DNA of 64,000 bases from Posidonia oceanica (Eukaryota; Streptophyta; Magnoliopsida; Alismatales; Posidoniaceae): contig JAZBRS010000057.1 in the NCBI GenBank assembly GCA_037176725.1, forward strand, positions 87,999,501-88,063,500. The letters are read 5' to 3'. The position numbers were made by a program, and so were the translations under genes. The notes below the pieces were generated by a model. It had not been told where the DNA came from. It saw nothing but the letters and a program-made list of their open reading frames with translations, and did no database searches. Positions 9,855 to 20,674 of the stretch are shown here, in pieces; position 1 is the stretch's first letter, and each line of letters begins with the position of its first letter.

Positions 9855-11043
9855 AGGTGTCTCAGTAGAGATGTCAGCAAAGGAGAGACCCGAGCTCCAG
9901 CTAAGGAGATCGCCTACTGAACTCTGTTAAAGACACAACAGGAAACTAGGGTTAGAAAAGAAAGAGATGCAAAATGCATTAAGTTATGGCATGAATGTCA
10001 TGTATGCTTTCTAGTATGCCCCCCTCACCTAACTAGTGTTTCCTAGCAAGGTTGTCTACTCCGGGTATCCCTGGGTGTACGGGTCACCGACTCAAGTCAG
10101 AAAAGTAGGCTCCCTGTCTAACTCCCGGCCCAAAGCTCAGGTAATGACAGGGTGGTGCGTTGGTGGCCTCTACCCCGCCAAAGCGTGGGTGGTACCCTCC
10201 ACTAACACCGACACGGCCCCGGACAAGGGGGGACAGATCGACTGACTCACACCATGCCAAAGCATCGGGGTGAGAAGCCGGAACCATCCTTCGCAGACTA
10301 GTAGGTGGACTCAGAGGAGAAGAATGCATGCCCTATATGATGCTTATGCGAATGATTAAAGTTTTTTATCTTGCACATTTTATTAACCAAAAGGGAGTGA
10401 AGGATTGTTCAGAGTCTCTAGTTGTTCCTAGAAGTTCTTTTACTTGCATTTTTTAGTTAACCATGGGGAGAACAGACAAGTTTCTACTATCCTAAGCATG
10501 GCATGCGCGAAAGGGAAGAAAATCAGGCAAGCATGGCAAGCAAACAATCATACAACACAACAAAAGGCAAGTGCATGGCATGTGCGAGTGTTTGTGAACA
10601 TAATGGTGAAGAAAAACATTCATCAAGTCAAAAGGCATGTATGCAAGGTATGTGCGTGCGTAGTGACATAGCAAAGGTGTAAAAGAAGCATTCAGCATTC
10701 AAAAAGCATGTATCGTCGCCAAACAAGTATGTAGACACGCAATGTGCGAGAATTAAAGCAATAATAAGCAAGTAAGGCAAAGAAAATAAAGACAAGTAAG
10801 CCGTAAAGGAAATAAGAGCATAAGCAAGGCAATAAGTAAATAAACAAGCACAGAAGCAAAGCCAAGCAAAAGAGAGCGCAAACCGAGATAAAAAGGGTGC
10901 AAAGCCTAGGCAAAGTAGCCACAAGGCGACTTTCTAGGTGTTTGCACAGAAAGGCGAGCAAAACAGACAAAGGAAACACAAAGGCAAACAAAGGAAGCAA
11001 ATCCCAAACGAGCGAAAGCGGAGGCGAAAGCCGGAGTCTAGTA
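9855..11043 (-). other. El1 untranslated leader between primer site and gag
   Basis: About 1.2 kb with no convincing gene. Two blocks are clearly related to the El4 leader: 10140-10340 matches about 44580-44790 (shared plus-strand string GGTGGTACCCTCCACTAACA and nearby text), and 10490-10680 matches about 44930-45120, a TGCATGG/AAGCAAG-rich block. Conservation of the leader between an autonomous element and a pol-less one suggests packaging or translation signals, but that is inference. Confidence 0.65.
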
Positions 11044-11061
11044 TCCCCAGCGGAGTCGCCA
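11044..11061 (-). promoter_or_regulatory. El1 primer binding site, tRNA-Arg type
   Basis: Minus-strand TGGCGACTCCGCTGGGGA lies one base inside the LTR end (...TTACTACA then G). Its complement ends in GGAGTCGCCA, matching what I recall of the 3' end of plant tRNA-Arg with CCA. Ogre/Tat elements are known to use tRNA-Arg. This is where minus-strand DNA synthesis would start. Confidence 0.85.
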
Positions 11062-11227
11062 CTGTAGTAATCCCGGTGTTCGGATCGTCCATGCACGATG
11101 CCAAAGCTCGCGTGCACCGATCGGAATCAGGCTCACTATAAGCGGCTATATCCGAGAAGGAAGACCTAACTCGAAAACATTTAAAAGAGGGAAAGAGGGA
11201 AAGAAAAGAAGAAGATAAGACAAAATC

Positions 11228-11237
11228 GGAGTCGCCA
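11228..11237 (-). promoter_or_regulatory. Primer-site look-alike inside the El1 LTR
   Basis: A second TGGCGACTCC, read on the minus strand inside the sequence GGTGGCGACTCCGATTTTG, lies about 165 bp before the true primer site and inside the LTR. Equivalent copies exist at 28961-28970 (El2/El3 LTR) and 45500-45509 (El4 LTR), each with T as the last base. Confidence 0.7.
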
Positions 11238-11819
11238 CCAAGTCTATTAAATCGGAAGACGAGGAAAACCGGGGAAATGCGTGAATAATCACGCAAAACC
11301 AAGCAAAGGATGCAAAGCGAAGCAATGCAAAAGAAATAAGATGCAAATGAATGCAAATGAGGTGACTCGTGCCTAGGACAAGGGCAATATGGTCATTGCG
11401 GGCCAAGAGAGGGTAAGGACTCCTGTTACGCGCGGGGAAGGTGTTAGGCACCCCCGACACGCCCGAGAATCGGTCTTTCTAGGCTTACGCTCGCATATGC
11501 AGGGAAATGCAGACTTTGAATGCCTAAGTGCCAACGAATGCCTGTCTAAGTGCTCAAAGGTGTGCTCTAAGTGATGGAAAACGATGCAAGGAAGTAAACG
11601 TGCAATCTAAACGCTCAGCAACGCTGTCCGTGTTCCGAACCGGGCGAAACCTGGCTCGTGAGAACTCCGGACAGTAAGCATCATCGCCCTATGTGTAAAT
11701 GCAGGCGAAAAGACGAAACAGCGAGAAAACCATGCAATGCAATCGACATGCAAGGGAAAACGGCGTAAAACAGTGCGGGGAACGAAAGAAATATGCAAAA
11801 AGATGCGAGAACAGGGTTG

Positions 11820-13130
11820 ACATGCAAAATGGGGCAAGAAATGGAACAAGAACGCAAAACCGTGCGAGAAAACGAAAGAAGGGCGCAAAACTGGGCAAGA
11901 AAACACCAGGGCACGCAAAACGGGACGAGAAAACGGAAGGGCACGCAAAACGATGCAGGAAAACAAGACCGCGCGCAAAACGAGGCAAGAAAACTAAAGG
12001 GCACGCAAAACGGCGCAAGATAGAGGAGCGGCGCGCAAAACGAAGCGATAAAACATGAAAACACGCGAAACGAGACGAAAAAAAACTAAAGGGCACGCGA
12101 AACGGTGCAGGACAAAGATGCGGTACGCGAAACGGAGCGATAAAACGTGAAAACACGCAAAACGAGAAAAAACTAAAGGGCACGCAAAACGGTGCAAGAC
12201 AAAGAAGCGGCGCGCAAAACGGAGCGATAAAACATGATGGCACGCAAAACGGGGCGAAAAACTAAAAGGCACGCAAAACGGTGCAAGGCAAAGGAGTGGC
12301 ACGCAAAACGGAGCGATAAAACATGAAAACACGCGAAACGAGACAAAAAAAACTAAAGGGCACGCGAAACGGTGCAGGACAAAGAAGCGGTGCGCAAAAC
12401 GGAGCGATAAAACGTGAAAACACTCGAAACGAGACGAAAAAACTAAAGGGCACGCAAAACGGTGCAAGACAAAGAAGCGGCACGCGAAACGGAGCGATAA
12501 AACATGATGGCACGCAAAACGGGGCGAAGAAATCAAAAGGCACGCAAAACGGTGCAAGATAGAGAAGTGGCGCGCAAAAAGGAGCGATAAAACATGAAAA
12601 CATGTGAAACGAGACGAAAAAACTAAAGGGCACGCAAAACGGTGCAAGACAAAGAAGCGGCGCGCAAAACGGAGCGATAAAACATGATGGCACGCAAAAC
12701 GGGGCGAAGAAATCAAAAGGCACGCAAAACGGTGCAAGATAGAGAAGCGGCGCGCAAAACGGAGCGATAAAACATGAAAACACGCGAAACGAGACGAAAA
12801 AAACTAAAGGGCACGCAAAACGGTGCAAGACAAAGAAGCGGCGCGCAAAACGGAGCGATAAAACATGATGGCACGCAAAACGAGGCGAAGAAATCAAAAG
12901 GCACGCAAAACGGCGCAAGATAGAGAAGCGGCGCGCAAAACGGAGCGATAAAACATGAAAACACGCGAAACGAGACGAAAAAACTAAAGGGCACGCAAAA
13001 CGGTGCAAGATAAAGAAGTGGCACGCAAAACGGTGCAAGACAAAGAAGCGGCACGCAAAACGGGGCGATAAAACATGATGGCACGCAAAACGAGGCGAAG
13101 AAATCAAAAGGCACGCGAAACGGTGCAAAT
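11820..13130 (-). repeat. LTR-borne satellite: about 30 bp monomers in 180 bp higher-order units
   Basis: Monomers vary around a GCACGCAAAACGG core followed by alternatives such as GCGATAAAACATGA, TGCAAGACAAAGAAG or GCGAAGAAATCAAAAG. From 12451 the order of variants repeats every 180-181 bp (same phase at 12451, 12631, 12812 and 12992), that is six monomers per unit; the spacing 12181 to 12451 is one and a half units. The related LTR at 23288-29088 has only a few scattered monomers (about 28200-28440), so the array expanded in the El1 lineage. Confidence 0.88.
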
Positions 13131-14269
13131 GGCATGCAAGATGAATGCAGTGCAGAAGTTCAGGAAGATATACCTGGAGATCCGGGAGTCTGATCGGAGA
13201 TCTGTTTGGTCCGTGCTGAAGAGCGATTCGCTGCGGTCACCTGGGCAGCTTACTTGAGGAGATCCGACGGTCGGATTGAAAGATATCGCAACTTCGGAGC
13301 GGCAGGGCCAGAACAGAAGAGGAGAACAGATCTAAGTGTTCAGGAGGTCCTAGGGGTGTGCTGAAGGTCCTCCCAAGTGAAGGGGAGTTAGAAGTGCTTG
13401 GTGTATGCAAAGGGGAGCTTAAATGCAAGATTAAATGGATGCGGAATGCAATGCAAAGCCAGAGAAGACAAGGAAAAGCCATTTGGAAAGAACGGGGGTT
13501 TAAAAGCATTTTTGAAGAAAGAAAGGGGCTAAAATGCAAATTTTCCAGAAAACAGGGGTTCTAGGGAGTCTGGGAATGCAAGTGGGGGCCTACATGCAAT
13601 TTTTGCAAACATAGGGGCTAAAATGCAACTTGGGGGCAAAACAGTCTTTTCACATGATTTTTCGAAAGATGCAAGGCTCCATGTGTGATTTTCAAATCAT
13701 GCAGGGGTCAAATATGCAATTTTATATAGTAAACATGCTCTGAAATCAGTAGGCAGGACTAATGTGCAATTTTTAGAAAAAACAGGGTTAGAAATGCAAT
13801 GCAGTAAGCTAAAAATGCATGCAAGAGCTACTGTCCATTTAAAATGGACCTATGTGTGAATGCACAAAAACAGAGGGTAAAATATGCAATGCAGTATGCA
13901 AAAATAAAAAATAAATCCTAAGTTCTACAGTGCATGGACTTAAATACAAAAATAGAAAAAAGCAGGGGGCCGGGATGCAATACAGTATGGTAAAATATGA
14001 GTAAATAAATGAACTGACTTGGTACAGGACCTAAATGCAAAAAAAGGAAAACAGGAGGACTAAACCGCAAAATATCATAACAGCACAGCACAGTAAATGG
14101 ATCTATTTGCAAATATTGAAGAACATAAACAGATCGTGCAATTTAGCAAAGTATTTAATTAAAAACCAAGCAGAATGAACGAAATAAGGACTGGAATGCA
14201 AATAGGCAGAAACTAAAGCCAGACATGCAATTTTAGGGTAAAATACCTAAGCTAAGCAAAATATCGCTA

Positions 14270-15780
14270 CAGTGTAAACGCAGGCCGTCGGCCACTGTAG
14301 CAACTGCTACCAGTGGCCGACAAGGGGGACAGGGGGGCACTCCGGGGAGACGACTCGGCGGGCGAGCTTCACCAGGCCTTGGCGGAGCTCGGGCGAGGTC
14401 CAGCGTGCGGCGACGCTGCCAGGAGCGGAGCTGGGGATTCACCGGAGGTCTGAGTCTGATCGGAGGCCAGGAGGACGACCGGAGCGTCGTCGGCGCGAGC
14501 TGAAGGCTGGGCTGCAATCCTGAGGTTAGTGCGGAGCTAGGACGACCAACGGGAGGTCGTTCCGCAGCTCGGCGCGACGGGACGAACATCGAGCTCGCCG
14601 GGGAAGAAGGTCAGCGACGGCGCTGACCTCGCGAAGGCGGTTGCAGAACCCCTTTTTGAGGGGTGGAAAAGCAAGAAGGGAAGAAACCTAGATTACCAGC
14701 GAAGAGAAATACCTCCTCTGCTGTCTGGCGCGCTCCCCCGACCTTAGCTGTTGTTGCAGAGACCGGCGGTGGTGGTCTAGCTGCTGCAGGTGCTCCCGGC
14801 AGCACGTGACGATCGGGAACGGTTCTTGGAGATGTTCTGGAGCTCCCTGGGTGCACAGGAGCGAGTTCTGCAGACGGTGGAAGGAGTCGAGCCTTTTGGG
14901 TTCACTAAGGGCTGCTGGAGGTGGGTGGAGGTGTCCTCTGCCCTCTGGATCGAGCGGAGGCCTCCGGTGGGTAGCTGGGTGCTTGTTGAAGGATTCTGGG
15001 GGCTTGGTTCTGGCAGTGGAGGTCTGTGGAGGGAGATGGTAGTTGGGTTGGTTTCGGACAGAATCCCGGCGTAGGTGTTTGCTATGGATTGCTCGGGCTA
15101 TGGTGAGGGTGAAGGCCAGTGCTCGGGGGTCTGAGAAGGTGGGGTTTCAGTGAGTTTCTGGGTAGGTTTTGGGGAGGAATGGGGGTCTGTGTAGGAGGGA
15201 ATTCCGGAGGAGGATGTGTTGGGTTCCGGTTGGGCTTCAGGTGGCGTTCCGGCGAAATGCGGGCTGTGTTCGGTGTGGAAAGGAGGGGAAGAGTTGCAGG
15301 GGGTCTCGGGTGAGATTGGGGGGCGGATTTCGAATGGTTCCGGAGGTGTTTTGGATGCTGGTTCGCTGTGGAAAGACCGGCCGAGGGTCCGGCGTTTCCG
15401 GGTGGATTTCAGAGAAGAATTCGGTCGCTCTCTCGCTCGGGATCTCTTCTGGAATGGTCGTCCCTCTTCCCGGTGAAAAATCCTTTTCTTCTCCTCTCCT
15501 TTTCTCCTGAAATACCCTCTGATTTCTCCTCCTCTCCTGTCCCGAGTCCTGACCACAACCACACCTTCTTTAGCTTTGCAGGCCTGCGACCAATGGACGC
15601 TGCGGAGAGGCGATGGCAGGTGCGAGGACGACGCTTCGGCGCGCGCCTGGCTGGAGCAGGAGGTGACAGGTCGGGGCAGCGTTGCAGGAGCGCAGGCGGC
15701 GTGCACTGTTGCACTGCCAGCGCGCGGGAGAAGGTGAGGAAGACGGAGGGCTGTAGCAACGGGCTGCGGGCCGAATTTTG
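14270..15780 (-). other. GC-rich block of the El1 LTR, no gene recognised
   Basis: GC-rich sequence with short open frames on both strands (for example 15706-15098, Pro/Ser/Arg-rich). Parts align by eye with 24900-26450 of the other LTR, such as the GGGACGACCATTCC/GGAACGACCATCAG region. By analogy with the TATAAG at 25194 the transcript start may lie near 15490-15530, but the TATA equivalent here is poor. The frames are not conserved well enough to call proteins. Confidence 0.5.
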
Positions 15781-17372
15781 AAAAAAAGGAGAAAAAAGAT
15801 GAACGGGCTGATAAGCCCAGTAAGGAGGAAAAGGGAAATAAAAAAGAAGGAAGGAAGAAAGATGGAAAGAAAAAATAGGAGAAAATAGGATAAAAATAAA
15901 TAAAAATATGGGATGACTTGGGTCGTAGGTTGGGGGTATATCTGGATTTTTAATGACTGTTTTTTAGGTTAATTAGTGGGTTTTAGGCTTGATTAGGGCT
16001 TTAGGGTTTTATTTTGTTTTTGATTTGTTTTCCACTTGATTAGGGGTTGGTTAAATTCTTTTAAATTGTTTTTAAAATTGTGTTTTCTTGTTAAGTATTT
16101 CAGGATGTTAATTAGGATTTTTAGGATTTATTTTTATATTATTTTGAGTGGGTTTTGGACTTTTAGTTCTAGTCTTTTGTATTTTCCTTTTTTAAGTCTT
16201 TTGATCCATGCTTTTGTTTTTTTATTTGTTAATTCTTCTTGATGTTTTTTGGTTGGATTTTTCCTGATTTGATTAAGTATTTTAGGTCTTTTAACTGTAT
16301 TTTCTTTTCCCTTTTTAATTAAGTTCTTATGTTGTTTTTCTCATGTTTATTAGGTTAAGCCTCTTGTCTCCTTTAATTACTTGCTTTAGCATTTGATTTT
16401 TTTAATTCTTTCCCTTGGGGTTTGTTTTTTAATTCTTTTAGTGGGGTTTTCATTTTTGGTAGATTCTGATTTCATTTCAGTTTTTTAGTTGATTTTACAG
16501 TATTTTATTTTAGTTTGTTTTGCATTTTTTAGTTTGCATGCTTGATTTTCCTTTTTGCTTGATTTAATTAAGTTTAGGTTTTTAATTATTTATTTAATGT
16601 TTTTAATTGCTTTTTCTGGGGATTCTGATTTGTTTCTTTTAGGCCTTGGGGTTCTACAGATTTTTAAGGATTTTTGAGGTTTTTTTGCAAAGGGAGGAAG
16701 AAGAAAAGAAAAAGAAGAAGAAAAGAGGAAAAAAGGGAATAAAAGGGAAAGAGGTAGGTTTGAGGGAAAAGATTTTTTAAAATTCAAGAAGGATGGTAAA
16801 AATAAAATAAAAATAGGAATAAGATAGAGAAGGGATAGGAGTACAAAGGGGGCCCGCTGCCAAGCCAGAAGGAGGGCGAGAAGGGGATGAAAAGAGAGAC
16901 GATAATCAGGAGAGAGAGAGGAGAGAGAAAACGATAATCCCGGAGAGAGAAAACGATAATTCCAGCGAAAAGGGGTCTTAAAGGTCTCCGAAAGGGGTGA
17001 AAATTTGGCGGGTGCGGGGTCTAGGGTTCCTAGTTCTGGTCCTGGAGTTTTGGTTCAGTTTTGAGGAAGTTTTGGAGGGGTTTTGAGGGGTAGAAAAAGG
17101 GTAGTTTTGCCTAAGTTTCCTAGGGCTTTTGGGAGGGGTCTGGTTTGAGATTTTGCAGGCTTTTTGGTGGGTTTGCTAAGTCATCAGGGGTGAGTGTTCC
17201 TATGGATTTTGGCGGGTTTTCAGGTTCGGGAAAGGGGGGTAAGCTCAGGTCAAGTTCAAGCTTATTTTGAGGAGTAGGATGAAAAGGATTGTGTAGGTTT
17301 GGGTCTGGGTTCGGGTCCAGCAGCCACCGGAAGGCTCCAAACGATCCAGCCTGTCAAAATGGGGTGTCAACA

Positions 17373-17974
17373 CCTGTCCTCACCACATCACCACCTATAA
17401 TGCCAACAACCTATTCCTGAGCGCCACCAATAAGCCGAGAGTCTGAGTAGGGCCCAGTGAATCAAGGACCACTCCCTTCCTCTGCAGCAGGCACCAGAGC
17501 ACTCCGTACGCTGAGGGCACCCAAGCATCCACCCCAGCATACCCATCCATTCAAACATACTTATTCATCCAATAATATTCATCCTCATAAGCATATCACC
17601 TGCATCATGCATACATGCATCTTCTTTCATTCCTTTCCTCTTCCATCAATCTCTCCCGCTCTGCAACGCGCTTTGGCCCTGAGACAGTACTCCTCCCCAG
17701 CAGAGGCACATCGACGACACTCAGGCTGCGCCGGTCCAGATCACCTGCCGGCCCTCGCCCCCGCATTCGCCGAACTGCTGCCAATTCCCTTTGTTTATTT
17801 GTGCTTAATTGCTATGTTCTGTTATCAACTGCTGGATGCATATGGAACTACATTTTCAGTCTCAGCTACTGCTTGTTGTCAAAGATTATATGCCTGCGAG
17901 ATCTGACTGTTTATTGATAGCAGGTACTTTCAAGTTTCTGCAGCTATCTGCCTGTCCCTCTGCAAACCAGCGTA
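17373..17974 (+). other. El2 leader remnant upstream of the DUF7745-like gene
   Basis: About 600 bp without a credible gene; a 149-codon frame at 17457-17906 is His/Pro/Thr-rich and has no recognisable domain. The last 50 bp before the gene align with 29090-29133 in El3 (AGCT-TCTGCCTG then GGGTTTCCCCACTTT-like text). Left of 17373 the element is cut by El1. Confidence 0.5.
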
Positions 17975-19177
17975 ATGGGCTTTCCTACTTTGCTGACTCC
18001 CGCACATTGCTCGGAAACCCTGCGAGAATGGATCGGCAGGCTCACTCAAGTAGACTGTGAACAGCCGCGCCTGTGGGGCATACCAACCAAGCTGCTAAAG
18101 GCTGCTGATGTGGAGGTCAGCCGCCACCTTCTGTGTGCCGCCGCGAGATTCTGGAAGCCGGCGCATCATGTCTTCCGTTTCAACAAAACTGAGCTGACAC
18201 CTACACTGGAAGAGGTGCGTCGGATATGCGGCTTTTCAAAGATCTTGGGGCCACCTGTTTTCATGAGGCGCGACGGATATCTCCGGGTCCTGAGCCAACT
18301 GACTGGTCTCTCCACTCAAGCCTGCCAACAGAAGCTAATCTGCACCAGTGGACCAGAGCCTATGCTTCGCCTTGCATACTTTGATAATATCTTGAACAAG
18401 CGCGCTGACCTCGGAGATGAGCTGTGGCTCCGAGGATTCGTCATCCGCTTTCTAGGCGAACTAATCTTTACTCATGGCCGACTGACAGTGGCCATCGAAG
18501 TCGTAGAAATTGCACTAGCTGTGGTGACGCAGCACATAGATCTGGCACCAGTTGTCTTGGCAGAGACTTATCGCGGGCTGGACCGCATTTCTCATCGCTG
18601 CCGCCACTTCCACGGTTGCGGAGCACTCATACAAGTCTGGCTGACCGCGCACTTAGAGATGAACTTTCTGCGCCCTCAACTGCACGCCTTCGAAGCCTAC
18701 TGCAGTAGCGCCCGTACCAGAGCAGAAAAGAGCGTCAAAGACGAGTACGAGAGGCTGTCAGCACTGACTGACGACGCTGTGATCTGGCGCATCGTTCCCT
18801 CTACAGCAGAGCCATTCACAATCTTCTTCAGCGCGCGTGACACGCGGCTGATCATTCTTCCAGGCTTCACAGCAGGCGTAGAGTACCATCCAATCAGGGT
18901 CATGCGCCAGTTCGGCTTCCAGCAGGGCGCCTTCATTGACAATACAGTGCCCGAGCTTCTACAGACTTATCCTCTCAGCACCACTGCCCCGACCAAGAAG
19001 CTTGCTAGTCTGATGCAGCACGGGGTCCAATCCACAGACATTGCAGCTGTGAGAGGTACTGGATGCACTCCTGATTATGAAGCTGAAGTCCGGCAGCTCT
19101 GGCCAATCACTGAAATTCCGCCAGGCGGCCCCTTATTCCCCAACTCCAGACAGCCAAAGAAGGCCCGGGTTGACTAG
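17975..19177 (+). CDS. DUF7745/plant-mobile-domain-like protein carried by El2
   Basis: 400 codons, intact. The segments KTELTPTLEEVRRIC (71-85), WLRGFVIRFLGELIFTHG (151-168) and, at 198-224, TYRGLD..., CRHFHGCGALIQVW match the conserved pattern of plant DUF7745 proteins, relatives of the plant mobile domain family, which is known to be shared between host genes and transposons. Biochemical function is unknown, and no catalytic motif, signal peptide or membrane span is visible. A basic tail (QPKKARVD) ends the protein. The start is supported by the El3 homologue, which aligns from this codon onward (ACG there). The gene takes the place of gag-pol between leader and 3' arrays. Its intact frame, against a ruined copy in El3, suggests either recent insertion or selection. 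The family assignment is from pattern memory. Confidence 0.75.
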   Translation: MGFPTLLTPAHCSETLREWIGRLTQVDCEQPRLWGIPTKLLKAADVEVSRHLLCAAARFWKPAHHVFRFNKTELTPTLEEVRRICGFSKILGPPVFMRRDGYLRVLSQLTGLSTQACQQKLICTSGPEPMLRLAYFDNILNKRADLGDELWLRGFVIRFLGELIFTHGRLTVAIEVVEIALAVVTQHIDLAPVVLAETYRGLDRISHRCRHFHGCGALIQVWLTAHLEMNFLRPQLHAFEAYCSSARTRAEKSVKDEYERLSALTDDAVIWRIVPSTAEPFTIFFSARDTRLIILPGFTAGVEYHPIRVMRQFGFQQGAFIDNTVPELLQTYPLSTTAPTKKLASLMQHGVQSTDIAAVRGTGCTPDYEAEVRQLWPITEIPPGGPLFPNSRQPKKARVD

Positions 19178-19479
19178 GCCCTTGTGCGACCGTGATGTGG
19201 TCTTCCTTCAAATTGTGCTGTACATTTCTAGCCTGCCGCAGGCATTGTACTTATCAAGATCATATCAATGGAAACTGTTTCTGCTTTCTGCTTGCACATC
19301 AAGACTCTTTGCTGCATTGCATATCATCATCATCATTATCTTGGGCCCTCTAATCAGACTTGCAGACATCCCAACACGGCGAAGTCCTCAGCACCCAATC
19401 CGGAGCCCAGAGCATCTGCAGGCCCGCGACATCAAGCTCCGCCGTCTGGCATCCCCAGCTGGTCATCCCCAGCTGGATC

Positions 19480-20390
19480 ATTATCCTTGCGGGCTGGCAC
19501 CCCAAACTGCCCGGTGAAAGGTCCGTCAACCTGTCATCCTCCTCAGCTGTTCATCCTCAGCTGAGTCCCTTGCGGACTGGCACCCCAAACTGCCCAGCGA
19601 TGGGTTCGTCAACCTATCATCCATCCACTCACTTATCTATCTTTGCATCCTGATGCCAGGGGCGCATCGACCATCCCCTGGTATCATCCCGATACCAGGG
19701 GCATCTTTTGGCCGTCCTATGGTATCATCCCCAGCTGATCATCCCCAGCTGAGTCCTCTTCTCGGCTAGTCATCCCCAGTCGAGTCCCCAGTTGGTCGCC
19801 CCCAGCTGGATCATTGTCCCTTGCGGGCTAGCACCCCAAACTGCTCGGCGAAAGGTCCGTCAACCTGACACTTTTCTCGGCTGGTCACCCCGGCTGAGTC
19901 CCCAGCTGATCGCCCTTAGCTGCGTCCCTTGCGGGCTAGCACCCCAAACTGCTCGGCGAAAGGTCCGTCAACCTGACACTTTTCTCGGCTGGTCACCCCA
20001 GCTGAGTCCCCAGCTGATCGCCTTCAGCTGAATCCCTTGCGGGCTAGCACCCCAAACTGCTCGGCGAAAGGTCCGTCAACCTGACACTTTTCTCGGCTGG
20101 TCACCCCAGCTGAGTCCCCAGCTGATCGCCCTCAGCTGAATCCCTTGCGGGCTAGCACCCCAAACTGCTCGGCGAAAGGTCCGTCAACCTGACACTTTTC
20201 TCGGCTGGTCACCCCAGCTGAGTCCCCAGCTGATCGCCCTCAGCTGAATTCCTTGCGGGCTGGCACCCCAAACTGCTCGGCGAAAGGTCCGTCAACCTGA
20301 CACTCTTCTCGGCTGGTCATCCCCAGCTGAGTCCCCAGCTGATCGCCCTCAGCTGAGTCTCTTGCGGGCTGGTACCCCAAACTACTCGTC
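19480..20390 (+). repeat. 108 bp tandem repeat in El2
   Basis: Units contain TTGCGGGCTAGCACCCCAAA, then GGCGAAAGGTCCGTCAACCT, then CGGCTGGTCACCCCAGCTGAG. The GCGGGCT word recurs at 19931, 20039, 20147, 20255 and 20364, giving a spacing of 108-109 bp. The first part (19480-19800) is less regular. Short inverted pairs such as CAGCTGG...CCAGCTG lie inside the unit. No protein is proposed. Confidence 0.9.
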
Positions 20391-20674
20391 TGACAAGCAC
20401 GACACTCTTGTCATCACTCTCTGCTTTCGATGCCAAGGACACGCAGGCCAACCCCTGGTGTCATCCCGACACCAGGGGCATCTTTTGATCGCCCCTTGGT
20501 ATCATTCTTTCCCTCTTTCCCCTATGACGTTCCTGGCGTCATGGGATGATTTCTTCTCATCATTCCCTTACCCCTTCTTTGCCGGCCGATAAGTCCGATA
20601 TCTTATCACTCTCATCATTCCCTTACCCCTTCTTTGCCGGCCGATAAGTCCGATATCTTATCACTCTCATCATT

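Larger units (their letters stand above)
1..17372 (-). mobile_element. El1: autonomous Tat/Ogre-like Ty3/gypsy LTR retrotransposon (3' end outside window)
   Basis: On the minus strand the order is 5' LTR (17372 to 11063), primer binding site (11061 to 11044), leader, gag-protease frame, pol frame (RT, RNase H, second RNase H, integrase), then non-coding DNA running off the window at position 1. Order RT before integrase places it in Ty3/gypsy; the second RNase H after the first is the known hallmark of the Tat lineage, and the large LTR and long polyprotein fit Ogre-like members. Only two in-frame TAG codons break more than 8.7 kb of coding sequence, so insertion is probably recent. The right LTR edge abuts El2 leader DNA at 17373, so El1 probably landed inside El2. 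The 3' LTR and target-site duplication cannot be seen. Confidence 0.9.
11063..17372 (-). repeat. El1 5' LTR, about 6.3 kb
   Basis: On the minus strand it starts TGTTGACACCCCATTTTG at 17372 and ends TTACTACA at 11063, next to the primer site. Layout in sense direction: a T/G-poor start; an A-rich block (16600-15900 read on minus); a GC-rich, gene-like but low-complexity block (about 15780-14280) that probably holds promoter and transcript start; a block full of TGCAATTTTAGGTCC-like words (14270-13380); a satellite array (13130-11820); and a conserved end (11660-11063). The same block order is seen in the LTR at 23288-29088, showing one family. No protein is claimed inside it: open frames through the satellite exist only because its monomer is about 30 bp. 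Confidence 0.85.

Noticed and set aside
10444..11570. Cys/Leu/Phe-rich minus-strand frames that look membrane-like
   Set aside because: They overlap the El1 leader, primer site and LTR end; the composition comes from AAGCAAG-type repeats read on the other strand.
12262..13128. Long minus-strand open frames of up to 288 codons rich in Phe, Arg, Ala and Cys
   Set aside because: They run through a satellite whose monomer is about 30 bp, so all frames tend to stay open. The product is a low-complexity repeat and the region is LTR.
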